Of a stretch of 64,000 bases of DNA, positions 16,933 to 25,198 are shown piece after piece. The notes beneath the pieces are model-generated. The model worked only from the letters and a program-made list of their open reading frames with translations, did not search any database and was not told the origin of the DNA. How positions within the stretch are numbered: position 1 is the stretch's first letter; the number at the start of each line of letters is the position of its first letter. The stretch comes from an uncultured Desulfatitalea sp. (GTDB taxonomy: Bacteria; Desulfobacterota; Desulfobacteria; Desulfobacterales; Desulfosarcinaceae). Both the position numbers and the translations under genes were made by a program. The stretch lies in NCBI GenBank assembly GCA_937868765.1, contig CALMNL010000008.1:62001-126000 (forward strand). Direction: 5' to 3'.

Positions 16933-19437
16933 ATGGGGCGTAAAGCCAAACTCATCGAAACCAAGGAAGGGGTCATCGACATGGCGGCCTACAGTTGGGA
17001 TGACGAACGTTTTTCCCGGGTCCTCAAGGCGCAGCATCCCATGGACGACCAGCAGGCCACGGCCATCAGCCGTTTCGTGCGCGAAGCCATCGAGGAGTTG
17101 AAGATCCACCGGGTTTCGTCGCCCGTGGTGGAAGCCGTGGTCAAGGCCACGCTGGAAGAGCACGGGGTCACCAGGCCGGTGGAGGTGCCGGTGAGCAAAT
17201 CGCTGTTCGTGCGCAACGGCCTGCATCTGTCGGACAACGCCCGCATCGTGCTCGAACGGCGTTACCTGCGCAAGAACCTGGACGGCAAGCCCCTGGAAAA
17301 ACCCGGCCAGATGTTCCGGCGGGTGGCACGACACATTGCCCAGGCCGAGCTCAAGAACGATCCCGATGCCGACGTCCAGGTCGTGGAAGAGCAATTCTAC
17401 GAGCTGATGACCGACCTTAAATTCCTGCCCAACTCGCCGACCCTGATGAATGCCGGCCGCCGCCTGGGCCAGTTGGCGGCCTGTTTCGTGCTGCCGGTGG
17501 AAGACAGCATGGAGGCCATTTTCGATACCCTCAAAAACGCCGCCGTGATCCACAAGTCGGGCGGCGGCACCGGTTTCTCCTTTTCCCGGCTGCGGCCCAA
17601 GAACGCCATGGTGGGTACCACCGGCGGCGTGGCCTCGGGCCCGGTTTCGTTCATGAAAATCTTCAATACGGCCACCGAACAGGTCAAACAGGGCGGTACC
17701 CGCCGCGGCGCCAACATGGCCATCCTGCAGGTGGATCACCCGGATATCATGGAGTTCATCTTCTGCAAGCAGCGCAACGACGAGCTGAACAACTTCAATA
17801 TCTCCGTGGGCGTCACCGACGCCTTCATGCAGGCCGCGGCCGCCGGGGCCGGCTATGATCTCATCGATCCCTCCACCGGCAAGGTCACCGGTACTTTGGA
17901 AGCCGCCGCGGTTTATTCCGCCCTGGTGCAGCAGGCCTGGAAGAACGGCGATCCGGGCATCATCTTCCTCGACCGCATGAACCAGGACAACCCCACCCCG
18001 GCCCTGGGCGCCATCGAAAGCACCAATCCCTGCGGCGAGCAGCCCCTGCTGCCCATGGAGGCCTGCAACCTGGGATCGATCAACCTGGCGCGGTGCGTGG
18101 CCGTGGAAGGCGACACCGCGCGCATCGATTTTACCGAACTCGGTCGGGTGGTGCACGCCGCGGTTCATTTCCTGGACAACACCATCGATATGTCCAGGTA
18201 TCCCCTCAAAGAGATCGAGGCCATGGTCAAAGGCAACCGCAAGGTAGGGTTAGGGGTGATGGGCTTTGCCGACCTGCTCTACCTCTTGAAGATCCCCTAC
18301 AACTCCGAAGAGGCGCTGTCCGTGGCCGACGAGGTGATGCACTTCATCCAGAGCGAGGCCCATGCCGCCTCCCGGGCCCTGGCCGAGAAGCGCGGGGCCT
18401 TCCTCAACTTCGACCGGAGCATCTACAAAGAGAAAGGGGAGCCGCCCCTGCGCAATGCGACCCTGACCACCATCGCGCCCACCGGGACCCTGAGCATCAT
18501 CGCCAACTGCTCCAGCGGCATCGAGCCGCTTTTTGCCTTGAGCTTCGTGCGCAACGTGATGGACAACGACCGGCTGCTGGAGGTCAACCCCATCTTCGAA
18601 GCGGTCGCCAAAGCGCGGGGATTTTATTCGCGGGAGCTGATGGAGACCATCGCCCAGCAAGGCTCCCTCCAGCATGTCGACGGCATCCCCGAGGATGTCC
18701 AGCGGGTCTTCGTCACGGCCCACGACATCTCGCCCGAATGGCACCTGCGCATGCAGGCGACCTTTCAGAAGCATACCGACAACGCCGTGTCCAAGACCGT
18801 CAACCTGCCCCGGGATGCCACGGCCGAAGACGTGCGCAAGATCTACGACCTGGCTTACCAGCTCGGATGCAAGGGCGTGACCATCTACCGCGACGGCAGC
18901 AAGGAGAACCAGGTGCTCTCCACCGGTGCCACTCAAACTGCGGCCGGTGAAAAGGCGGCCGAGGCCCACGAGACAGCCGTGCGCGAGCGGCCCGAGACCC
19001 TGGAAGGCTTCACCACCAAGATCCGCACCGGCTACGGCCACCTGTATGTCACCGTCACCGAATTCAACGGCCGGCCCTTCGAGGTCTTTGCCACCATCGG
19101 CAAATCGGGCCGCTCGACCACGGCCAAGACCGAGGCCATCGGTCGGCTGGTCTCCCTGGCCCTGCGCTCCGGTGTGGAGGTCAAGCTGATCGTGGACCAG
19201 CTCAAGGGCATCGGCGGCGAACATCCCATCTTCCAGGAGGGCGGACTGGTGCTCTCCATCCCCGACGCCATCGCCCGGGTTTTGGAGAGACGCTACCTGC
19301 TCCAGAACGGCAACGGTCCGAAGAGCGCTCCGGGCAAGAGTCTGATGGGCGCCACCTGTCCCGAGTGCGGCCAGACCATCAGTTTCGAAGAGGGGTGCCA
19401 GACCTGCCACTTCTGCGGGTTTACCAAGTGCGGGTAA
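16933..19437 (+). CDS. nrdJ: Class II (adenosylcobalamin-dependent) ribonucleotide reductase
   Basis: 834 residues. Reduces ribonucleotides with a radical generated from adenosylcobalamin, independently of oxygen. The catalytic core includes NAAVIHKSGGGTGFSFSRLR and NPCGEQPLLPMEACNLGSIN, with the active-site cysteines. GTRRGANM is also typical. The C-terminus carries the NrdJ zinc-ribbon/redox tail with paired cysteines (CPECG, CQTCHFCGFTKCG). Start ATG 16933 follows AGGAG by 9 bp. It is transcribed away from nrdDG, probably under NrdR control, so the cell keeps two O2-independent reductases. Confidence 0.96.
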   Translation: MGRKAKLIETKEGVIDMAAYSWDDERFSRVLKAQHPMDDQQATAISRFVREAIEELKIHRVSSPVVEAVVKATLEEHGVTRPVEVPVSKSLFVRNGLHLSDNARIVLERRYLRKNLDGKPLEKPGQMFRRVARHIAQAELKNDPDADVQVVEEQFYELMTDLKFLPNSPTLMNAGRRLGQLAACFVLPVEDSMEAIFDTLKNAAVIHKSGGGTGFSFSRLRPKNAMVGTTGGVASGPVSFMKIFNTATEQVKQGGTRRGANMAILQVDHPDIMEFIFCKQRNDELNNFNISVGVTDAFMQAAAAGAGYDLIDPSTGKVTGTLEAAAVYSALVQQAWKNGDPGIIFLDRMNQDNPTPALGAIESTNPCGEQPLLPMEACNLGSINLARCVAVEGDTARIDFTELGRVVHAAVHFLDNTIDMSRYPLKEIEAMVKGNRKVGLGVMGFADLLYLLKIPYNSEEALSVADEVMHFIQSEAHAASRALAEKRGAFLNFDRSIYKEKGEPPLRNATLTTIAPTGTLSIIANCSSGIEPLFALSFVRNVMDNDRLLEVNPIFEAVAKARGFYSRELMETIAQQGSLQHVDGIPEDVQRVFVTAHDISPEWHLRMQATFQKHTDNAVSKTVNLPRDATAEDVRKIYDLAYQLGCKGVTIYRDGSKENQVLSTGATQTAAGEKAAEAHETAVRERPETLEGFTTKIRTGYGHLYVTVTEFNGRPFEVFATIGKSGRSTTAKTEAIGRLVSLALRSGVEVKLIVDQLKGIGGEHPIFQEGGLVLSIPDAIARVLERRYLLQNGNGPKSAPGKSLMGATCPECGQTISFEEGCQTCHFCGFTKCG

Positions 19438-19465
19438 GGTTCAAGGCGAAGCGTCTTCTATTTTT

Positions 19466-19504
19466 CGCGAAGAGGGTTGCGCCGAGGGGGCAACCCTCTT
19501 CGCG
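19466..19504. other. Strong palindrome between nrdJ and the TetR gene
   Basis: CGCGAAGAGGGTTGC (19466-19480) and GCAACCCTCTTCGCG (19490-19504) form a perfect 15-bp stem with a 9-base loop, 29 bp after the nrdJ stop. No T tract follows on either strand. It may still end transcription or protect the nrdJ mRNA end. Confidence 0.55.
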
Positions 19505-19558
19505 CCTCCAGCACCACATGGCTGCAGCGGCGGGCCGCTTTATCGGCCGGGCATTGGG

Positions 19559-19586
19559 TTGACAAAAATGCGATCGAAGGTATGAT
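19559..19586 (+). promoter_or_regulatory. sigma70 promoter for the TetR regulator
   Basis: TTGACA (19559-19564), a 16-bp spacer and TATGAT (19581-19586), a near-consensus promoter about 45 bp before the regulator's start codon. Confidence 0.7.
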
Positions 19587-19631
19587 GAACGCCCGAAGCC
19601 GCCCCAAAGGATGGGCCAGAGGATTGGACCG

Positions 19632-20246
19632 ATGCCGCCGATAGCCGAGCTAGAAGCCATTCGTAAAAAACAGATATTGGAAGCGGGCCTGACCGCCATC
19701 TCCCAGCGCGGCAGCGCCAATGTCACCATGGACGATATCTGCCAGGCCGCAAATCTGTCCAAGGGCGGGCTGGCGCACTATTACCGCTCGAAGAAGGAGC
19801 TGTTCAAAGCGGTTTTTCAGTACTTTTTCGAGCGCATTTTCCAGCGCAGCGAAGCGACCATGGCCCAATTCGACCATCCGCTGGACAAGGTGCTGTCGTT
19901 CGACTGGCTGTACAACCGGGACGATCCCACCGTCAATGTCGGCTATCCCCTGTTGTTCGACGTCATGTCCCTCAGTGTCCGCGATGCGGAACACAGAGAG
20001 ATATTCCACGATTGGATCGGCGGCTGGGTGGGGTTGCTCAAGGAGGCGCTGGAGCAGGGGCTTGACCAGGGCACCTTCAAGGACCTGGCGGACCCGGAAG
20101 CAACCGCCCGTGCGATTTCCGCCATCTACCAGGGGGTCGCCGCCCGATGGTATCTGGATTCCGAGTCCCATTCCACGCAATGGGCGGTAAGCGCCTTTCA
20201 AAAGGCCATTCGCGGCCTTCTTTCGTCCCACCTCGCTTCAGAATAA
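19632..20246 (+). CDS. TetR-family transcriptional regulator
   Basis: 204 residues. The N-terminal helix-turn-helix (TMDDICQAANLSKGGLAHYY, about residues 29-50) is standard, and the C-terminal domain would bind an effector. ATG 19632 is chosen because AGAGG sits 9 bp upstream and the resulting N-terminus is typical; ATG 19611 is possible. It lies just upstream of, and on the same strand as, an acyl-CoA metabolism operon that is preceded by a perfect TetR-type inverted repeat. That suggests it represses the operon, probably relieved by an acyl-CoA, as for FadR/PsrA-type TetR proteins. This is inference from position. Confidence 0.9.
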   Translation: MPPIAELEAIRKKQILEAGLTAISQRGSANVTMDDICQAANLSKGGLAHYYRSKKELFKAVFQYFFERIFQRSEATMAQFDHPLDKVLSFDWLYNRDDPTVNVGYPLLFDVMSLSVRDAEHREIFHDWIGGWVGLLKEALEQGLDQGTFKDLADPEATARAISAIYQGVAARWYLDSESHSTQWAVSAFQKAIRGLLSSHLASE

Positions 20247-20344
20247 TTCCTTCATATAATCCACCGGATTTTTCCCCTGCCCTTAAAGAGCGTACGAACC
20301 AGCTGCCCCATTTTCAGAGAGATTGAATGATGTTCATATTGTAG

Positions 20345-20375
20345 TTGACAACAATTATTTGCAGAGTAATATACA
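20345..20375 (+). promoter_or_regulatory. Candidate promoter of the acyl-CoA operon
   Basis: TTGACA at 20345-20350 is followed by an AT-rich block containing TAATATACA (20367-20375). The -35 is perfect; the -10 register is uncertain (spacers of 16 to 19 bp). The TetR-type operator begins 6 bp beyond this block, over the expected transcription start. Confidence 0.5.
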
Positions 20376-20380
20376 AAAAA

Positions 20381-20398
20381 ACCGACCAATCGGTCGGT
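20381..20398. promoter_or_regulatory. TetR-type operator
   Basis: ACCGACC-AATC-GGTCGGT is an inverted repeat with 7-bp perfect arms, of the form bound by several TetR regulators of fatty-acid metabolism. A weaker palindrome, GACTGGCCGGTC, follows at 20403-20414. It covers the likely transcription start of the operon at 20478. Confidence 0.68.
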
Positions 20399-20477
20399 AT
20401 AACGACTGGCCGGTCTATCTGTCTGCCCATGGCCATCCATCTGATTCGCGCACCATCAAAATGAAAAAGGAGGAAGC

Positions 20478-20888
20478 ATGCCTGTATTCGAAAACAAGGA
20501 AAAAATGCAGCTGGTGCTGGGGGGGCTTTTCGAAAAACTGCTGTCCCACCCCGAGTTCGGGCCGAAGTTCGCGCAGGCCGGCATTACTATCCGGTTCAAT
20601 ATTACCGACCCCACTGCGGTTTTGTGGGTGACGCCCGGAGATGGCACGCACGGCAAAGTGTTCTGGGACCTGACCGGAGAAAAAGCCACCGTTGAAATGA
20701 CCCTGAGCGGCGACACCTGCCACAAGTTCTGGCTCAAGCAGATCTCGATGCCCATCGCCCTGGCCAAAGGACTGATCAAGGCCAAAGGGCCGATGCCCAA
20801 GATCCTCAAGCTGCTGCCCATGCTGACCCCCGCCTATCAAGCCTATCCGGACTGGGCCCGCGCCAATGGCCTGTCCGTGGACGGATAA
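20478..20888 (+). CDS. SCP-2 sterol-transfer family protein
   Basis: 136 residues, a single SCP2-like lipid or acyl-CoA-binding fold. The central beta strands (ITIRFNITDPTAVLWVTP, VFWDLTGEKATVEMTLSGDT) and the following helix (KFWLKQISMPIALAKGLIKA) match the family. No signal peptide, so cytoplasmic. It has a strong AAAGGAGGAAGC site and is first in the operon. It may hold a hydrophobic acyl-CoA for the enzymes downstream; that role is inferred. Confidence 0.82.
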   Translation: MPVFENKEKMQLVLGGLFEKLLSHPEFGPKFAQAGITIRFNITDPTAVLWVTPGDGTHGKVFWDLTGEKATVEMTLSGDTCHKFWLKQISMPIALAKGLIKAKGPMPKILKLLPMLTPAYQAYPDWARANGLSVDG

Positions 20889-20904
20889 TCAAGGAGGACG
20901 ATGT

Positions 20905-21576
20905 ATGGAACGCAGTCTAAAGCAGTACGAAACCGACCGCAAGGAGGCGGCCCGCATGGCGGCCCGCCTGGTGTTGGCATCGGGCACCACCACGCCGCGG
21001 GTGGGCGGGGTGGGCGAGTGCACCATCCATATTCTGGATGATGATTGCGACATCGAGGATGTATGCCAGCAGATGGAACAGATGGCGGGGGTCAAGAAAA
21101 GCTGGGAATTCTTCAGGCGCGATGCAGCCATGGTGCGCGACGCCGATGCCCTGTTGATCACAACGTCGCTCCGCAGTCTGACCGACCCGGCCGACATCAA
21201 CTGCAACATGTGCGGCAAGCTGGTATGCGAATACCTCAAGGCCGAAGAGAAGCTGCCGGCCGATCCCGAGGTGGCCTTCACGGGCCCCCTGTGCACCTTC
21301 CGGGCCGCCAACATCGCCTATGCCGTGGATGGGATGATCTCGGCCGCCCGTACCCTGGGCATCGATTACGGTGTGTACTGGTCGGTGGGAGCGGCCGCCA
21401 TGCGCATGGGAATACTGCCGCGCGCCACGGGGTTCGCCCTGGCCCTGGCCATCTCGGTGACCGAAAAGAGTCCGTTCCGGGACATCCCGCCCAAGTACGC
21501 CGAAATCAACCAGCGTTCGATGAACGATCGCATGATCAACCGCCTGTGGCCTCAATTCAGGTCGATCTACAGTTAA
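20905..21576 (+). CDS. DUF2148 ferredoxin-like domain protein, copy A
   Basis: 223 residues of the DUF2148 family (annotated only as ferredoxin-domain protein). It has a cysteine cluster CNMCGKLVCEY near residues 98-108 and another Cys at GPLCTF (about 132), enough to bind an iron-sulfur cluster. Start ATG 20905 has AAGGAGGACG upstream. Copy B follows 12 bp later and is homologous, so this is a tandem paralogue pair. The family has no established function. In a beta-oxidation-like operon it might pass electrons from, or assist, an acyl-CoA oxidoreductase; this is inference. Confidence 0.75.
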   Translation: MERSLKQYETDRKEAARMAARLVLASGTTTPRVGGVGECTIHILDDDCDIEDVCQQMEQMAGVKKSWEFFRRDAAMVRDADALLITTSLRSLTDPADINCNMCGKLVCEYLKAEEKLPADPEVAFTGPLCTFRAANIAYAVDGMISAARTLGIDYGVYWSVGAAAMRMGILPRATGFALALAISVTEKSPFRDIPPKYAEINQRSMNDRMINRLWPQFRSIYS

Positions 21577-21588
21577 GGGGAGGAGATA

Positions 21589-22239
21589 ATGGCAATCATC
21601 GAGATGGACGAAATGGTCAAGGCGGGACTGGCGCGGGCCGTGGAACTGATGGCCCTGGCCGCCCATAACAGTTTTCGCTTCAACGACCGCAATACGGTCA
21701 GGATCATCTCCGTCGGCAAGGAGGAAATGGAACAGATCGCCGAGTACTGTTTCTCGTTGGGCGACATGTCGCCCCTGGCGGCCCGCGACGGGCGCCATCT
21801 GGTGCAGCTGATCAAAGAGCCCTGCGCGCTGATGGTCATCGGCGACAAGCGTCGTTCGGATTTCAACTACAACTGCGGCGCCTGCGGGTATCGCACCTGC
21901 AAGGAATTGAATACAGCCGAAGAGGTGAACTCCCTCACGGCCAACGGCCCCTCCTGCCTGTTCAAGAATATCAACCTGGGCATCGCCGCCAACGCAGCCG
22001 CCACCATGGCTCACCGCCTGGGGCTGCACTGCCGGGTCTTCTCCACCCTGGCCTTTTCCGCGCTGGCGCTGCAGATCATTACGGAGGTGGACCTGTGCGT
22101 CAGCGTGTCGGTAAGCGCGGCCAAAAAGAATCCCTATTTCGACCGCCATGAGTTCTGGACCAAGGAACACTGGGACGAAATTTTCGCCAAGGAATTTCCC
22201 ACCTATCACCGCGGCTTCATCGGCGCCGTGGAAGAATAA
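21589..22239 (+). CDS. DUF2148 ferredoxin-like domain protein, copy B
   Basis: 216 residues, paralogue of the preceding gene. The cysteine motif is CGACGYRTCKEL (about 96-107), with a further Cys at GPSCLFKN. Both copies share the layout of an N-terminal helix, a central Cys motif, GP-C and then a glycine/alanine-rich helix (AANAAATMAHRLGLHCRV here). Good ribosome binding site (GGGGAGGAG). Its motif has three closely spaced cysteines where copy A also has three but different spacers, so the two may not be interchangeable. Function unknown. Confidence 0.75.
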   Translation: MAIIEMDEMVKAGLARAVELMALAAHNSFRFNDRNTVRIISVGKEEMEQIAEYCFSLGDMSPLAARDGRHLVQLIKEPCALMVIGDKRRSDFNYNCGACGYRTCKELNTAEEVNSLTANGPSCLFKNINLGIAANAAATMAHRLGLHCRVFSTLAFSALALQIITEVDLCVSVSVSAAKKNPYFDRHEFWTKEHWDEIFAKEFPTYHRGFIGAVEE

Positions 22240-22265
22240 AAAATGGTTAACCCGCGAGGTCTTTT

Positions 22266-23873
22266 ATGTCTTCCAATGCCTACTTGAACCAGGCCATCGT
22301 CTCCCATCTGGTCGAGATGAAGGCCGAAGAAAAGCCGGACCAGGAGATCCTCGTCTTCGAAAACGGCGACAACGCCCCGGATCTCCTGACTTACCGTCAC
22401 CTGCATGAAGGCGCCAACCGGGTCGCGCGGCTGCTGCTGGACAGCGGTTTGTCCAAAGGCGACACCTATGCCGTGTTCATGCGCAATCACGCCGAATTCG
22501 CCTATGCCCTGCTGGCCGGGCCGGTGATCGGCGCCATCATGGTGCCCATCGATCCGCGCAGCCGGGGAGAGCGCCTGCGGTTTCTGCTCGCCCACGCCAA
22601 TATCAAGGCGGTCTTTGTCAGCGGCGAACTGCTGCCCCCGCTCGAAGAGGTCCTGCCCCAGGTACCCTGCGTCGAGAAGGTGTTTGTGGCCTGGCGCCAG
22701 GAGCAGGGACTGGCGGTTACCGACCGCTACCCGGCCCTCAACGAAACCCTCGAGAAGCCATCGTGGGAGCGCGTCAAGCAGCAGATCATGGACGTGCGTC
22801 ACCCCATGGAGATTATTTACACCTCCGGCACCACCGGCGACCCCAAGGGGGTCACCATCCGCAACAACCGCTTCGGCATGTTCAATATCGTGACCAAGCT
22901 GGTGTGGAAGTACAAGCCTTCCGAGGTGCTGTATACGGGCCTGTCGTTGACCCATGGCAATGCGCAGGCGGTCACCCTGTTTCCCGCCATCGGTTCGGGC
23001 ATCAAGGCCGTCATCTCCCCGCGGTTCACCAAGGGCCGCATCTGGGATATCTGCCGCGCCTACGGTTGTACCAGCTTCTCCCTGCTGGGCGGCATGATGG
23101 CGGGTATCTTCAACGAGCCGCCGCGGCCCGATGATGGCGACAACCCGGTGCAGACCGTGATCAGCGCGGGCACGCCGGCCGCCATCTGGGAAGAGTTCGA
23201 GAAGCGCTTCACCGTAAAGATCTTGGAGTGGTACGGGGCCGTGGAGGGCGGATTCGCCTATAAGCCTGCCGGCGTGGGTCCCGTGGGATCCTTCGGCAAA
23301 CCGATACCCGGCATGATGGAGTTCAAGGTGGTCGACGAGCAGGAGCGGGAAGTCCCGGCGGGCGCCCCGGGCGAGCTCATCTGCCGCATGACCAAGGGAG
23401 ACACCAAGGTCGATTACCTGGACAACAAGCAGGCCTCGGAAGAGAAGACCCGCGGCGGTTGGCTGCGCACAGGGGATATCGTCACCAGGGATGAGAAGGG
23501 GTGGTATTTCTTCCGCCACCGCAAAGGCAGTGAATTGCGCCGCGCCGGCGATTTCATCCAGCCCGACCACATCGAGCGGGTCGTCGGCGGGCATCCGGAT
23601 GTCAGCGAGGTGTGCGTCTATGGCATACCAGCGGCTTCCGGCGCACCGGGTGAAAGCGACCTGGTGGCGGCCGTGGTGGCCTTTGGCGGCACCCGCATCG
23701 ATCCGGCTTCCCTGTTCGAGAAGTGCCGCAGGGAGCTGGAGCCGAACTTCATCCCCAGCTACCTGCAGGTCGTGGCGGAAATCCCGAAGACAATATCGGA
23801 AAAAGCCCTCGACCGGGTGCTGCGGCGGCAGTTCTCTCCGTCGGCGCCCAATGTGTTCGCGTTCTCCAGATGA
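22266..23873 (+). CDS. AMP-forming acyl-CoA ligase (CaiC-like)
   Basis: 535 residues, ANL superfamily, nearest in style to crotonobetaine/carnitine-CoA ligase. P-loop IIYTSGTTGDPKGVTIRNN (about residues 180-198), then LEWYGAVEGG as the A5 motif, RTGDIVTRDEKGWYFF as the hinge region and a C-terminal Lys in TISEKALDR. It would activate the operon's acid substrate. It starts 26 bp after the second DUF2148 gene and is followed by the dehydrogenase and thiolase, giving an order of activation, oxidation, cleavage. No enoyl-CoA hydratase or hydroxyacyl dehydrogenase is in the operon. Confidence 0.88.
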   Translation: MSSNAYLNQAIVSHLVEMKAEEKPDQEILVFENGDNAPDLLTYRHLHEGANRVARLLLDSGLSKGDTYAVFMRNHAEFAYALLAGPVIGAIMVPIDPRSRGERLRFLLAHANIKAVFVSGELLPPLEEVLPQVPCVEKVFVAWRQEQGLAVTDRYPALNETLEKPSWERVKQQIMDVRHPMEIIYTSGTTGDPKGVTIRNNRFGMFNIVTKLVWKYKPSEVLYTGLSLTHGNAQAVTLFPAIGSGIKAVISPRFTKGRIWDICRAYGCTSFSLLGGMMAGIFNEPPRPDDGDNPVQTVISAGTPAAIWEEFEKRFTVKILEWYGAVEGGFAYKPAGVGPVGSFGKPIPGMMEFKVVDEQEREVPAGAPGELICRMTKGDTKVDYLDNKQASEEKTRGGWLRTGDIVTRDEKGWYFFRHRKGSELRRAGDFIQPDHIERVVGGHPDVSEVCVYGIPAASGAPGESDLVAAVVAFGGTRIDPASLFEKCRRELEPNFIPSYLQVVAEIPKTISEKALDRVLRRQFSPSAPNVFAFSR

Positions 23874-23920
23874 CTTCGTTTCACCGGAGTGTGGCACTTT
23901 TCTACAAAAGGAGACAGTTT

Positions 23921-25144
23921 ATGAACGGATACACAGAGCTGAACATGGATCTGACCAAAGCCCAGATCGCCATGAAAGAGGAGACCCGCCGGTTCGCCAA
24001 GGAGGTGCTGCGGCCGGCCAGCATCGAACTGGACAAAATCCATGACCCTGCGGAGGTCATCAAGAATCCCCTGTTCTGGCGCACCATGACGCAGGGCTAT
24101 GAACTCGGCTACCACACCATCTTCCTGCCGGATACCTATGGCGGGTTGGCCGCCGACCCCATCGAAACCAATATCATTCTGGAAGAACTCGGCTGGGGCA
24201 GTGCGGACTTCGCCGTGGCCCTCGGCGTCTCCTGCTTTCCGGCCTTTTTTGCTTCCATGGTGCCCACCGAGACGCTGATCGAAGAGATCATCGAACCGTT
24301 CTGCCATTGCAGGGATGCTTCGATCATCGGCTGTTGGGGCATCACCGAACCGGACCACGGTACCGATATCCTGTGCCCCTTTACCGACAGCTTTCACGAT
24401 CCGAAGATCTCCGGACAGACCCGGGCCCGCCTGGAGGGTGACCACTACATCATCGACGGCCAGAAGGCGGCCTGGGTCTCCAACGGCACCATCGCCACGC
24501 ACTGTCTGCTGTTTCCCCACATCGACGCCTCCATGGGTATGGCCGGCGGCGGCATCTGCGTGGTGCCCCTGGATCTGCCGGGGGTCAAACGCGGCCGGCC
24601 GCTGGACAAGCTGGGCCAGCGCGCCTTGAATCAGGGGGAGATCTTCTTCGACGGGGTACGCATCCCCCGGGAGTACATGCTGGTCGAGCCCGACAGCTAC
24701 GAGTCGATGCTGGACATCACCCTTTCCACGGCCAACGCGGGCATGAGCGCCATCTTCGTCGGCCTGGCGCGGGCCGCCTTCGAGGAGGCCCTGGCCTACG
24801 CCAAGCAGCGCGTCCAAGGCGGCAAGCCGTTGTTCGCGCACCAGATGATCAAGCACAAACTCTTTGCAATGTTCATGAAGATCGAGGCGGCGCGCGCCCT
24901 GTCGCGGGCCGCCATGATCTACAACTACAACAACACCCCGCCCCTGATTCAGTACTCCATCGCCGCCAAGGTTTTGGCCACCAACACGGCCTTCGAGGTG
25001 GCCAGCGAGGCGGTGCAGATCTACGGTGGCAATGGTGTGAGCCGCGAGTACGCGCCGGAGAAGTTTTTCCGGGACGCCCGGGCGAGCATGATCGAGGACG
25101 GAGCCAACGATTCGCTCATGATCACAGCGGCGCATCACCTGTAG
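23921..25144 (+). CDS. Acyl-CoA dehydrogenase
   Basis: 407 residues, FAD-dependent acyl-CoA dehydrogenase fold. Recognisable pieces are GCWGITEPDHGTDI (FAD/substrate loop), the middle beta domain ending in YIIDGQKAAWVSNGTIA, and the C-terminal EAVQIYGGNGVSREYAPEKFFRDARASM. The catalytic glutamate would be in MIEDGAND, where most members have YEGT. Start ATG 23921 has AAAAGGAG; the open frame upstream lies in the ligase gene. It would form the alpha-beta double bond in the operon's acyl-CoA. Confidence 0.88.
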   Translation: MNGYTELNMDLTKAQIAMKEETRRFAKEVLRPASIELDKIHDPAEVIKNPLFWRTMTQGYELGYHTIFLPDTYGGLAADPIETNIILEELGWGSADFAVALGVSCFPAFFASMVPTETLIEEIIEPFCHCRDASIIGCWGITEPDHGTDILCPFTDSFHDPKISGQTRARLEGDHYIIDGQKAAWVSNGTIATHCLLFPHIDASMGMAGGGICVVPLDLPGVKRGRPLDKLGQRALNQGEIFFDGVRIPREYMLVEPDSYESMLDITLSTANAGMSAIFVGLARAAFEEALAYAKQRVQGGKPLFAHQMIKHKLFAMFMKIEAARALSRAAMIYNYNNTPPLIQYSIAAKVLATNTAFEVASEAVQIYGGNGVSREYAPEKFFRDARASMIEDGANDSLMITAAHHL

Positions 25145-25198
25145 CCCAGAAGAGACAGGCGGAATGGAATTGTGCCATCGCCTGCAGAGGAGATTCCG

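Noticed and set aside
19466-19504. Intrinsic terminator of nrdJ
   Set aside because: A perfect stem but no T tract on either strand, so I list it only as a palindrome.
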